Positions 14,192 through 22,336 of a stretch of DNA of 27,067 nt are shown one piece after another (positions within the stretch are counted from its first letter, which is position 1; every line of letters starts with the position of its first letter). The notes beneath the pieces were generated by a model. That model did not search any database. It was not told where the DNA came from and worked only from the letters and a program-made list of their open reading frames with translations. The DNA comes from Gordonibacter sp036659115 (GTDB lineage: Bacteria; Actinomycetota; Coriobacteriia; Coriobacteriales; Eggerthellaceae): the NCBI RefSeq assembly GCF_036659115.1, contig NZ_JAVXDF010000034.1. The stretch is one strand, 5' to 3'. The translations under genes and the position numbers were made by a program.

Positions 14192-15742
14192 ATGACGGGA
14201 AGTTTCGAAAGAAGAGATTTTTTCAAAACCATGGGAGTTGCGGGGGTTGTTCTGGCTGGTGGAAGCATGCTTGCAGCATGCTCTCCCGGTACGGCGAAAC
14301 CATCAGTGGAGGCATCTGGTTCGCTGCTGGCTGCCGATATCAAGTGGGATGAAGAAACCGACATCCTCGTGGTGGGGTCGGGTTTCGCTGGACTCGCCGC
14401 AGCTATTGAGGCAAAGACGGCGGGAAGCGAGGTCGTGCTTATCGAGAAGATGCCCATCTACGGGGGAAATTCTGCCATCAACGGAGGTGACATGGCCGCA
14501 GTCGGGACTCCTCTTCAGGTAAAGGCAGGCGTCAAAGATGACCTCGCGTTGATGGAGGCCGACATGTTGAAGGCCGGTAAATACTACAACCATGTCGACC
14601 GCGTTAAGGCGGTAGCTGAAAACTCCGCCGCTGCGGTAGAGTGGTGCACAAGCCTCGGCGTAGAGTTCACGAAGCTCAACTTTCATGGAGGCCATTCCGT
14701 TCCGAGAACAAACACCACATCGAACGCCACAGGGGCTGACATTATCAAAGCGGAGGTGGCGAAGCTCGAAGAGCTCGGCTCCGGGGTAAACCTCAACACT
14801 AAACTCGCTCGGCTGATCGAAGATGAGGCAGGTCGGATCGTTGGTGCTGAGGTGCGAAAGAACTACAAGCTTGGCAACGAGGACAGCGGCACGACCGCCT
14901 ATATCAAAGCCAATAAGGCAGTCGTGCTTGCCTCAGGTGGCTTTTCGAACGATGTAAAGATGCGGGTTATTCATGAGCCGAGGCTTACCGATGCTATGAC
15001 AAGCACCAACCATGAGGGCGCTACGGGCGAATCGCTGCGCGAGGCGCTCAAGCATGGGGCCATGGACGTGCATATGGATTGGATTCAGCTGGGGCCTTGG
15101 ACGAGCCCCGACGAGTTAGGCTTTGGGTACACGCCCCAGTTTTGCGAGCGGTTGGTAGGATTCGGCCTGATGGTTGATCCTGAAACGGGAAAGCGCTTCG
15201 TGAAGGAAACGGGGGACCGCAAAGAACGCGCCGACAAGATGCTTGCCCTCGGTAGGATTACCCTGGTTTTAGGGGATTCGGTGGCTTGTGAAAAGCAGGT
15301 GCTTCCCCGCATCATGGAGGGAGGGCAAGAGGCGGGCGTTATTTTGAAGTTTGATACGCTCGAAGATATTGCGAAAGAATTTGCTATTCCCCAAGACGTT
15401 TTTTTGGCTGAAGTCGCGCGTTGGAACAGCTTCATTGAGAAAAAAGTCGACGATGATTTCGGTGCTCTCATCATGGAGGGCGCTACGCCAACCCAGACCC
15501 CTCCGTTTTATGTGGCCAAGCTCTGGCCGAAGGTTCACCATACCATGGGCGGGTTGGTGACCAACTTGCAAGCGCAGGTTATCAACCAGGATTACGAGCC
15601 TATTGCTGGCTTGTATGCAGCAGGTGAAATCGCTGGTGGAACCCATGGCGCTGTTCGTTTGGGTAGCTGCGCGATCACCGATTGCGTCGTGTTCGGGCGT
15701 ATCGCCGGACAAGAAGCAGCGAAAGAACCTACGCAAGCATAA
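14192..15742 (+). CDS. Tat-exported FAD-dependent reductase, lipoprotein (fumarate/urocanate reductase-like)
   Basis: This is a 516-residue flavoprotein of the FAD_binding_2 (fumarate reductase flavoprotein) family. The N-terminus FERRDFFKTMG carries a twin-arginine export signal (R7-R8), followed by a hydrophobic stretch and lipobox LAAC with Cys30, so it is probably anchored outside the membrane. The FAD-binding GSGFAG is at 62-67. The active-site region HHTMGG is at 449-454, and the C-terminal FAD motif is LYAAGEIAGGTHGAVRLG. No FMN-binding domain or haem-binding CXXCH is fused, so it needs an external electron donor; none is encoded nearby. Family members in gut Coriobacteriia reduce fumarate-like, steroid or plant-derived acceptors, but the substrate is not readable here. 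ATG 14192 is preceded by AAGGGGA; upstream in-frame codons would spoil the Tat signal. Confidence 0.9.
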   Translation: MTGSFERRDFFKTMGVAGVVLAGGSMLAACSPGTAKPSVEASGSLLAADIKWDEETDILVVGSGFAGLAAAIEAKTAGSEVVLIEKMPIYGGNSAINGGDMAAVGTPLQVKAGVKDDLALMEADMLKAGKYYNHVDRVKAVAENSAAAVEWCTSLGVEFTKLNFHGGHSVPRTNTTSNATGADIIKAEVAKLEELGSGVNLNTKLARLIEDEAGRIVGAEVRKNYKLGNEDSGTTAYIKANKAVVLASGGFSNDVKMRVIHEPRLTDAMTSTNHEGATGESLREALKHGAMDVHMDWIQLGPWTSPDELGFGYTPQFCERLVGFGLMVDPETGKRFVKETGDRKERADKMLALGRITLVLGDSVACEKQVLPRIMEGGQEAGVILKFDTLEDIAKEFAIPQDVFLAEVARWNSFIEKKVDDDFGALIMEGATPTQTPPFYVAKLWPKVHHTMGGLVTNLQAQVINQDYEPIAGLYAAGEIAGGTHGAVRLGSCAITDCVVFGRIAGQEAAKEPTQA

Positions 15743-15763
15743 AAGGTACCTCGAATGACCCTG

Positions 15764-15795
15764 AATACTCCCTCCCGATACCGGTTGGGAGTATT
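15764..15795 (+). terminator. Stem-loop after the flavoprotein gene, probable terminator
   Basis: AATACTCCC (15764-15772) and GGGAGTATT (15787-15795) form a 9-bp stem with a 14-nt loop, 21 bases after the stop. The following T-run is short (TTTGCG), so termination may be weak. Confidence 0.55.
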
Positions 15796-16052
15796 TGCGT
15801 CTGTCGTCAATACCTGCAACCCCTTCACCTTTCGGTTTACCGAGGGTGATCCGTTCCATTGCTTCGTTCAGCATTGTGGACGCAGTGAGCCCAGCTCCTG
15901 GCCCCGACCCCAAACCTCTAGAGAAGAAGCTTGTTTCGACAGGTGACTCCTTGGGTGTGATGTCTTTTGCGGTTCTCGCACTCATGGTTTTAAGCGGCGT
16001 AGTGCTGGTTATTGCTCGCAAGTTTTCGGGGTTATGGTGTTTTGAACGGTGA
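15795..16052 (+). pseudogene. Orphan C-terminal surface-anchor tail (sortase-signal-like remnant)
   Basis: The only coding-like signal between the flavoprotein and rpmF is a frame ending at TGA 16050-16052. Its last ~55 codons read as a proline-rich spacer (PAPGPDPKP), LVSTGD starting at 15930, a ~20-residue hydrophobic helix (GVMSFAVLALMVLSGVVLVI) and a basic end (ARKF). That order matches an LPxTG-like cell-wall sorting signal with a non-canonical pentapeptide. No secretion signal or body precedes it, so I interpret it as the 3' remnant of a deleted surface-protein gene. The upstream 45 codons of the frame are not recognisable. It could instead be a small membrane protein. Confidence 0.45.
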
Positions 16053-16100
16053 AACCTGTGAAACCTCAGTGCCGTTTGGGAAATTGTGACCGATGGACCC

Positions 16101-16129
16101 TTGCGAGGTGGGCTTCGCTTTGATAATAT
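16101..16129 (+). promoter_or_regulatory. Promoter of rpmF
   Basis: TTGCGA (16101-16106) and TAATAT (16124-16129) are 17 bases apart. This gives rpmF its own promoter now that it is separated from yceD, with a leader of about 60 bases. Confidence 0.5.
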
Positions 16130-16158
16130 ACCACTTCGCGTGTTTACTTAAGCGAGTA

Positions 16159-16177
16159 CGGACGACCGGCTCGTCCG
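16159..16177 (+). promoter_or_regulatory. Leader hairpin of rpmF
   Basis: CGGACGA (16159-16165) and TCGTCCG (16171-16177) form a 7-bp perfect stem with a 5-nt loop just before the ribosome site GAAGGAG. Possible autoregulatory structure; not proven. Confidence 0.35.
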
Positions 16178-16198
16178 GCTGAAGAAGGAGCATAGATC

Positions 16199-16378
16199 AT
16201 GGCAGTACCTAAGCGCAAAATGGGCCGCATCCGCACCCACAACCGTCGCAGCGCCAACGATAAGATTGCAGCGCCCGCGCGTTCCGTGTGCCCGCAGTGC
16301 GGCGAAGTGAAGCTTCCGCATCGCGTGTGCGGTAACTGCGGCTTCTATAAGAACCGCGAAGTCATCGAGACGGACTAA
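16199..16378 (+). CDS. rpmF: 50S ribosomal protein L32
   Basis: This is a 59-residue ribosomal protein. The start MAVPKRKMGRIRTHNRRS is the canonical L32 N-terminus. CPQCGEVKLPHRVCGNCG supplies the two Cys-x-x-Cys pairs of the zinc-binding form. GAAGGAG (16184-16190) precedes the ATG. Length is normal. It normally follows the yceD gene, but here it starts a new unit with plsX after the accessory island. A strong terminator lies between it and plsX. Confidence 0.97.
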   Translation: MAVPKRKMGRIRTHNRRSANDKIAAPARSVCPQCGEVKLPHRVCGNCGFYKNREVIETD

Positions 16379-16415
16379 CCCGTCTCGCAGCGCTTGCGCT
16401 GAGACTTGCATTGAC

Positions 16416-16462
16416 AAGCCTCCCTGCATACCAGCGTTTGCTGGGTTGCCGGGAGGCTTTTT
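16416..16462 (+). terminator. Strong intrinsic terminator after rpmF
   Basis: AAGCCTCCC (16416-16424) pairs with GGGAGGCTT (16451-16459). An inner CCAGC/GCTGG stem (16431-16444) extends it, and TTTTT follows. A second hairpin (GTCTC...GAGAC with AGCGC/GCGCT inside) lies just before, at about 16382-16405. The pair probably reduces read-through from rpmF into plsX. Confidence 0.85.
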
Positions 16463-16503
16463 CTGGTTAAGAAGAACGAGGCCGCCGACAAAAGGAGACG
16501 TAA

Positions 16504-17538
16504 ATGTCAGATGAGGTCACCATCACCGTAGATGCGATAGGCGGGGACCATGCTCCCGGCGTGGTGCTGGAGGGTGTGGCAGACGCGCTTGCCGCTGATG
16601 CGGGCCTGTCCGTCATCCTGTGCGGCCCAGCCGAGGTCGTCGGCCCGTTTGCCGCAGCGCACGAGCGGTGCGAAGCGCAGGCTACCACGCAGGTTATCGA
16701 CATGGGCGAACATCCGGCCAACGCGGTGCGCACTAAAAAGGACTCGTCTATCGTCGTAGGCTGCCGCTTGGTGAAGGAAGGTGCCGCACAAGGCTTCTTC
16801 TCGGCAGGTTCTACCGGTGCGTGCCTGGCTGCCGGTACGTTGGTCATGGGTCGCATCAAGGGCGTTGCCCGTCCGGCTATGGCTACGGTCATTCCGTCGC
16901 CGGTGCGCCCCGTCGTTTTGTGCGACATCGGCGCCAATGCCGATTGTAAGCCCGCCTACCTGGTGCAGTTCGGCCAGATGGCCACCGTCTATGCCGAGAA
17001 GATCGTCGGGATACCGAACCCGCGTGCGGCGCTTCTGAACATCGGCGCGGAGGACACGAAGGGCTCACAGTTCGCCCAGGAAGCCCACGCTCTTCTGCGC
17101 GAGCAGCTGCCGAACTTCGCCGGTAACGCCGAGGGCGGCGATATCCTGGCTGCGAACTTCGACGTCATCGTCACGGACGGCTTCACGGGCAACGTGTGCC
17201 TGAAGACCATCGAGGGTACGTCCAAGACGCTGTTCAAGGCGCTCAAGGGCATTATGATGAAGTCGCTTGCAACGAAGCTGGGCGCCCTTGCCTTGAAAGG
17301 CGGGCTCGGTCGGCTTATGAAACAGGTAAGCCCCGATACGTACGGCGGTGCACCGCTTTTGGGCGTGAAGGGCGCGTGTGTGGTGGGACACGGCTCGTCG
17401 GGCGCCCTGGCCGTGAAAAACGGCGTGCTGACCACGGCCGGCATCGTGCGGGCGGGTGTTTCTGAAATAATCGCGCAAACGGTTGCGACAGGCGCATCCT
17501 CGGGCTCGGCAAGCGCTTCCTCGGCTACAATGGACTAA
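16504..17538 (+). CDS. plsX: Phosphate acyltransferase PlsX
   Basis: This 344-residue enzyme makes acyl-phosphate from acyl-ACP, the first step of the PlsX/PlsY route to phosphatidic acid. The start ITVDAIGGDHAPGVVLEGV is the hallmark N-terminus. Further family blocks are GAAQGFFSAGSTGACLA, CDIGANADCKP and IVTDGFTGNVCLKTIEG, with a C-terminal GVKGACVVGHGSS. Length is typical. AAAGGAG (16491-16497) gives good initiation. The Ser/Ala-rich end (ASSGSASASSATMD) is a short extra tail. It precedes rnc and smc as in many Gram-positive bacteria. Confidence 0.97.
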   Translation: MSDEVTITVDAIGGDHAPGVVLEGVADALAADAGLSVILCGPAEVVGPFAAAHERCEAQATTQVIDMGEHPANAVRTKKDSSIVVGCRLVKEGAAQGFFSAGSTGACLAAGTLVMGRIKGVARPAMATVIPSPVRPVVLCDIGANADCKPAYLVQFGQMATVYAEKIVGIPNPRAALLNIGAEDTKGSQFAQEAHALLREQLPNFAGNAEGGDILAANFDVIVTDGFTGNVCLKTIEGTSKTLFKALKGIMMKSLATKLGALALKGGLGRLMKQVSPDTYGGAPLLGVKGACVVGHGSSGALAVKNGVLTTAGIVRAGVSEIIAQTVATGASSGSASASSATMD

Positions 17539-17543
17539 AGCGG

Positions 17544-17576
17544 GAAAGCCCCGGCGCAAAGGCGTTTGGGGCTTTC
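17544..17576 (+). terminator. Stem-loop after plsX
   Basis: GAAAGCCCC (17544-17552) pairs with GGGGCTTTC (17568-17576), a 9-bp perfect stem with a 15-nt loop. There is only a short T-run, so it is probably a partial attenuator between plsX and rnc. Confidence 0.5.
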
Positions 17577-17658
17577 TGCGCGCTCGTCCGACGCTTCGCC
17601 TTACTTCGGCCAAACGTCGCACGAGTGCTGCAGGAGACGCGAAACGCACGTACCGACC

Positions 17659-18522
17659 ATGAGAGCTGAATCGCACATGACCCTGACCGAAGAGCAACAA
17701 CACAAGCTGGCCCGCGCGCAAGAGATACTCGACTACCGTTTCGATAGCGAGCAACTTCTGCTCTCGGCCATCACCCACCCCTCGGCAACCGAGGGCAAGG
17801 CTGTCAAATACTCCTACGAGCGTTTGGAGTTCCTGGGTGACAGCATCCTGGGTGCCATCGTGGCGGCTATCGCCTTCCATCGCTACCATGACCTAGACGA
17901 AGGCGGCCTGACGCGCATCAAGGTTGCGCTTGTGTCGGGTGCGAGCCTGTCGGAGGTGGCGGCACGCCTGGGGTTTGCCGACATCATCGTATTCGGCTCG
18001 TCCGAGACCGGTACGGGCAAGCGCGGCTTGCATTCGGCGCTTGAGAACGTGTACGAAGCCGTTGTGGCCGCGTTGTTCTTGGACGGCGGCATCGATGCGG
18101 CGCGTGCGTTCGTGGAGGAAACGCTGGTGCCGCGCATGTCGATGGACATGGCGAGCGAGCCGGAGAACCCGAAGAGCGCCTTGCAGGAGAAGCTGCAGGA
18201 AGACGGCATCACGCCCACCTACAAGCTGGTGGAGATGCAGGGTCCGCCGCATGACCGTACGTTTGTGGCGCAGGTGTTCGCCGGCACCCAGGGCATGGCA
18301 CGCGGTACCGGGCGTACGAAGAAAGAAGCCGAGAGCCAGGCTGCCAAGAGCACGCTTGCCCGCTTGGGCGAGTTTTTGGGTCTGGGCGCCTCCGAGGAGG
18401 AGCGTGCCGAGAAAGCGGCGGCCTCCAAGCTGGCCAAGGCTGAGAAGGTGGCCGCGCGGGCCGAGGAGCGCGCGCGTAAGAAGACCGAGCGCGCCCAGGC
18501 CAAGCAGCGCAAGCAGGGGTAG
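17659..18522 (+). CDS. rnc: Ribonuclease III
   Basis: This is a double-strand-specific endonuclease for rRNA and mRNA processing, 287 residues from ATG 17659. The catalytic signature ERLEFLGDSIL lies at 54-64, with E57 and D61, and the second acidic site is in NVYEAVVAALFLDGG. A double-stranded-RNA-binding domain (about 172-240) includes NPKSALQEKLQEDG and TGRTKKEAESQAAKSTLARL. After it come about 45 residues made mostly of Ala, Lys, Glu and Arg, an extension absent from standard ~230-residue RNase III. ATG 17677 is an alternative start (MTLTEEQQ); neither has a strong ribosome site. The stop is 3 bases before smc, and no fpg lies between. Confidence 0.95.
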   Translation: MRAESHMTLTEEQQHKLARAQEILDYRFDSEQLLLSAITHPSATEGKAVKYSYERLEFLGDSILGAIVAAIAFHRYHDLDEGGLTRIKVALVSGASLSEVAARLGFADIIVFGSSETGTGKRGLHSALENVYEAVVAALFLDGGIDAARAFVEETLVPRMSMDMASEPENPKSALQEKLQEDGITPTYKLVEMQGPPHDRTFVAQVFAGTQGMARGTGRTKKEAESQAAKSTLARLGEFLGLGASEEERAEKAAASKLAKAEKVAARAEERARKKTERAQAKQRKQG

Positions 18523-18525
18523 TCT

Positions 18526-21500
18526 GTGTATCTGAAGTCGCTGGTTCTCAAAGGGTTCAAATCGTTCGCCGACCGCAGTGTGCTCTCGCTCGAACCGGGT
18601 ATCACGGCGGTTGTCGGGCCGAACGGCTCGGGAAAATCGAATATCTCGGATGCGGTGCTGTGGGTGCTAGGCGAGCGCAATGCCAAGAACCTGCGCGGCC
18701 AGGCTATGGAAGACGTCATCTTTGCCGGATCGTCGGCGCGCAAGGGCACGGGTCTGGCAGAGGTCGACCTCGTGTTGGACAACTCAGACGGCACGTTGCC
18801 GATCGATTTTTCGGAAGTGTCCCTCACGCGCCGCATGTACCGATCCGGCGAGAGCGAGTACTTGATCAACGGCACGGTAGCCCGGCGCATGGACGTGCTG
18901 GAGATCCTGCACGACACCGGGCTTGGCACCGGCACCCATTCGATCATCTCCCAGGGCAGCCTGGATTCCATCTTGCAATCGAAGCCCGAGGACCGTCGCT
19001 CGCTTATCGAGGAAGCCGCCGGTGTGCTGAAGCACAAGCAGCGCAAGGCCAAAAGCGAGCGGAAGCTCGAGCATATGGACCAGCACCTCACGCGGGTGAA
19101 AGACGTGGTCGCCGAGGTGGAGCGGCAGCTGGGGCCGTTGGAGCGCAAGGCGAAGCGCGCGCTAGCCTACCAAGGGCTTGCCACCGAGCTGGCCGATCTG
19201 ACGCTGGCCCTTGCCGTGGATGATTTACGGGTGTTGCAGCGTGCCTGGGACGAGGCGGTAGCGCGTGAGAAGGCGCTGGACGAGGAGCTGGAGCAGAAGC
19301 GCACCGCAATCACGCAGGTCGAGAAGCGTGCAGAGGAGCTGCAGGAGCGCATCCGCCGCGACGGCACCGATGCAGGTGAGCTGGCGAAGCACCATCGGCG
19401 TGCGTCGTCGGCTGTTGAGCGCATTGAGAGCGCAACGCTGCTGTTGCGAGAGAAGCGCCGTGCTGCCCAGGATTATGAGGCCGATCTGCGCATTACCCTC
19501 GAGGCGAATAAGGAAAAGCGCGCTCAGGCCGACTCCGATCGCGTATCGGCTGCGTCCCAGCTCGCCGAGGTACATGCCGAGCGCGCACGGGCCGACGAGG
19601 CAGTGGCGCGCCTTACGCAGGAGCGTGCGCAAGCTGCCGAGAAACGCCGTACGCTTGAGCGCGAGGTGGAAGAGCTTACGGCTTTGCGGCGTAGCCAGGA
19701 GCGCGAGCGCGACGAGGCGAAGCGCGAGCAAGCTGCCACGCAGGAGGCGCTGGCCAACGGATTGGCGCATGCCAAACTCATCGACGGGCACAGCAAGGAG
19801 CTGGCGATACAGCTTGAGCGCGCGCAAACCGACCATGCCGAGCGCGCCGCGATCGTGCGCGAGCGCACGGATGCGTTGGCTGCGCTGGAGGAGCGCGAGC
19901 GCGTTGCTCGCGAGCGCGTAGGAGCGTCGTTTTCTGCTCGCGAGGCCGCTCGTGTAGCACTTGACGAAGCGCAGGATGCCGAGCGCCTGTTGGCCTCCCA
20001 GATCAAGGGTATCGAGGAGGTTGAGCGTGCCAGCCAGGCGGCTGGGCCGGCTTTGGCGTGGTTGCTGGAGCAGGAAGGGAGCCTTACCGCTGGCTTAGCG
20101 CCGCTGTCGCATGCGGTGTCTGCGCCTGAGGGGCTCGAGGCGCTCGTTGAGCGTTTGCTGGGGAGTGATTTGTCTGCCTTGTTGGTAGCCGATGCGCGCA
20201 GCGCACATGCTGTGGTGGAGGCGCTGGTCGAGCGCGGCGAGGCGGGTGACGTTTCGCTCGTGTTGCGTGTCGACGCTGCGACGCGCCCGGCGCTTGCGCA
20301 AGCTGCTACTCATAGGCTGATCGACGAATTGTCGTATCCGGCAGAGGCGGCTCGCGCGGTCGAGGCGCTGCTGGGCGATGTGGTTGTGTGCGAGAGCCTA
20401 AGCGATGCTTTTGCGGCGCATGAGCGGGATACAAAGGGCCTGCGCTTTGCCACGACCAGCGGTTGCGTGGTGTGGCCAAGCGGCAAGGTGTGGGTTTTGG
20501 GTGCTCCCGACAACGAGGGGGAAGGCGTGCTAGCGCGCCACCGCCGTCTGGAAGAGCTGCGTGCCCTTCTGTCTGAGGCGACGCAGACCCGCGCGGCGGC
20601 TCAGGCGGCATCTGCCCAAGCGGAAGATTTCTATCGCAGCGCCCAGACGGAGAGCTTGAAGCTGTCGCAGGACCTAGCCGAGCTGCGCGGAGGTGCACAG
20701 GCTGCAGCGGCCGATGTGGAGCAAGCCGAAAATAAGCTTGCCGCCGTGCGCCGCGAGCTTGAGGATGTTGAGCGCCAGCGTGCCGAGGCTGAGCGTACGG
20801 TATCCGATGCTCGCCCGAATGTTGAGGAACTGGCGGCGCGCGTTACGGCGCTCGAGGGGGCAAGGGAGAAGTCGCGTGAAGCGCTTGCGGCCAAGCAGGA
20901 TGCTGTTGTGCCCCTCCGCAAAGAGGCTGGACGCCTGAACGACGCTTTGAACGAGGCGAAACTCAAAGCGGCTACACTGGTCGAACGCGAAACCTATACG
21001 TCGCGCGTGGCCGATGCACGTGTCCGCGAGATCGAGCAGATCGACGCGGCCGATGCCGACGCAGGCGAGAACCTCGTGCGCAAGGTGGTGGCTCAGGAAC
21101 GTATCGAGCCCCTGCTTGCGTTACTCGATGAGCTGTCCGACAGTGCACGATGTCGTACGCGCAACCTAGAAGAAGCTGCCAGCGCTGCTCAAGACGCCAC
21201 GAGCGGCATGCATCATGCCGCCAATGAGGCCCGTGCGGCCTCTCGTGCTGCACACGATGCCTTCGACGAGGCTAACGCTCGCATGGGGCAAGCGCGTGTC
21301 GACAAGGGTCGTCTGGAGTTGCAGGTGGATGCGGCGGTGAACGCCATTGTGCACGATTGCAAGACTCCCCTTGACCACGCACTCGGGCTTCCCTCGCTAG
21401 AAGATCGCGGTACTACCGAAGACCAGGCATTCAAGCTGCGCCGTCGCATTGCCAACATGGGCACCATCAACCCCGATGCCGCCGACGAGTATGAGCGCTT

Positions 21501-22071
21501 GCGTGGACGCTACGACTACCTGGCTGCCCAACTGGCCGATCTCGACAGCGCGCGCCGCTCGCTCATGAAGATAGTCCGCGTCATCGATGCGCGCATGAAG
21601 GACGACTTCATCCGCACCTACGAGGCGGTGAGCAGGAACTTTAGCGAGATATTCGCCGTGCTGTTCCCCGGTGGCTCGGCCGAGCTCACGCTGGTGGATC
21701 CCGACGACCTAGAGACAACGGGTGTGGAGGTGACGGCGCAGCCGAGGGGCAAGCGCATCACGAAGATGATGCTCATGTCCGGTGGCGAGAAGTCGCTCAC
21801 GGCACTGGCGCTGCTGTTCGCGGTGTACCGCATCCGCACGACGCCGTTCTACATTCTCGACGAGGTGGAGGCCGCGCTCGACGACTCGAACTTGCGTCGC
21901 CTGACGATGTACCTGGAGTCGCTGCGCGATTCGACGCAGCTCATCATGATCACGCATCAGCGGCGCACCATGGAGATGGCCGACGTGTTGTTCGGCGTGT
22001 CCATGCAGGCCGACGGTGTGACGAAGGTGGTCGGCCAGAGACTGGAGAACGCGCTGCGCCACGCGGAATAA
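18526..22071 (+). CDS. smc: Chromosome segregation protein SMC
   Basis: This 1181-residue condensin ATPase compacts and segregates the chromosome with ScpA/ScpB, which are not in the window. Walker A is GPNGSGKSN at 31-39. A long first coiled coil (about 165-500, rich in Arg, Glu, Ala) leads to the hinge (about 505-660, including GLEALVERLLGSDLSALLV). A second coiled coil follows. The signature SGGEK starts at 1085, and Walker B is ILDEVEAALDD with D1112-E1113. Length is typical. The start is GTG (YLKSLVLKGFKSFADRS), only 3 bases after rnc, with a weak site (CAGGGG), suggesting coupling to rnc. Confidence 0.97.
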   Translation: MYLKSLVLKGFKSFADRSVLSLEPGITAVVGPNGSGKSNISDAVLWVLGERNAKNLRGQAMEDVIFAGSSARKGTGLAEVDLVLDNSDGTLPIDFSEVSLTRRMYRSGESEYLINGTVARRMDVLEILHDTGLGTGTHSIISQGSLDSILQSKPEDRRSLIEEAAGVLKHKQRKAKSERKLEHMDQHLTRVKDVVAEVERQLGPLERKAKRALAYQGLATELADLTLALAVDDLRVLQRAWDEAVAREKALDEELEQKRTAITQVEKRAEELQERIRRDGTDAGELAKHHRRASSAVERIESATLLLREKRRAAQDYEADLRITLEANKEKRAQADSDRVSAASQLAEVHAERARADEAVARLTQERAQAAEKRRTLEREVEELTALRRSQERERDEAKREQAATQEALANGLAHAKLIDGHSKELAIQLERAQTDHAERAAIVRERTDALAALEERERVARERVGASFSAREAARVALDEAQDAERLLASQIKGIEEVERASQAAGPALAWLLEQEGSLTAGLAPLSHAVSAPEGLEALVERLLGSDLSALLVADARSAHAVVEALVERGEAGDVSLVLRVDAATRPALAQAATHRLIDELSYPAEAARAVEALLGDVVVCESLSDAFAAHERDTKGLRFATTSGCVVWPSGKVWVLGAPDNEGEGVLARHRRLEELRALLSEATQTRAAAQAASAQAEDFYRSAQTESLKLSQDLAELRGGAQAAAADVEQAENKLAAVRRELEDVERQRAEAERTVSDARPNVEELAARVTALEGAREKSREALAAKQDAVVPLRKEAGRLNDALNEAKLKAATLVERETYTSRVADARVREIEQIDAADADAGENLVRKVVAQERIEPLLALLDELSDSARCRTRNLEEAASAAQDATSGMHHAANEARAASRAAHDAFDEANARMGQARVDKGRLELQVDAAVNAIVHDCKTPLDHALGLPSLEDRGTTEDQAFKLRRRIANMGTINPDAADEYERLRGRYDYLAAQLADLDSARRSLMKIVRVIDARMKDDFIRTYEAVSRNFSEIFAVLFPGGSAELTLVDPDDLETTGVEVTAQPRGKRITKMMLMSGGEKSLTALALLFAVYRIRTTPFYILDEVEAALDDSNLRRLTMYLESLRDSTQLIMITHQRRTMEMADVLFGVSMQADGVTKVVGQRLENALRHAE

Positions 22072-22176
22072 GGTCCTCGAATGCCGTCTTCTGGATGCTG
22101 AGAACAGGTTCTTCTTGGCGGGACTTTCCGCTCGAATACGCCGACGGGAAGAATACCCATAGACGGTTTTGCACGA

Positions 22177-22216
22177 GTTTACAAAAAGAACCCCGGTAGG
22201 GGTTCTTTTTGTAAAC
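22177..22216. terminator. Perfect 18-bp bidirectional terminator between smc and the moeA-like gene
   Basis: The arms 22177-22194 and 22199-22216 are perfect inverted copies (GTTTACAAAAAGAACCCC) around a 4-nt loop. The U-rich part lies inside the stem on both strands, so it can stop transcription from either side. Confidence 0.85.
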
Positions 22217-22231
22217 GATGATGTTTGTGTT

Positions 22232-22330
22232 GGTGATCGAGAGTCAATTTCTCAGGTGTTTACTCAGCCAAGGGCGGCAAGAAGCCGGTCGTAGCGGTGA
22301 TCGAAAGTCAATTTTCAGGTGTTTGCTCAG
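22232..22330. repeat. Pair of ~36-nt near-identical direct repeats with a 28-nt spacer
   Basis: Copy 1 is 22232-22267 and copy 2 is 22296-22330. They share GGTGATCGA, AGTCAATTT, TCAGGTGTTT and CTCAG, differing by two substitutions and one or two bases near TTTCTC/TTTTC. The spacer 22268-22295 is GC-rich. There are only two copies and no cas gene. Internal repeats of this kind also occur at ends of IS21-type elements, so a relic insertion-sequence end is an alternative. Origin unresolved. Confidence 0.6.
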
Positions 22331-22336
22331 GGGTGC

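Noticed and set aside
15269..16021. 250-codon minus-strand frame across the flavoprotein end
   Set aside because: It overlaps the well-supported reductase in antisense and has no recognisable domain.
22232..22330. CRISPR array
   Set aside because: Only two imperfect repeats with one spacer and no cas genes. Reported as a repeat pair instead.
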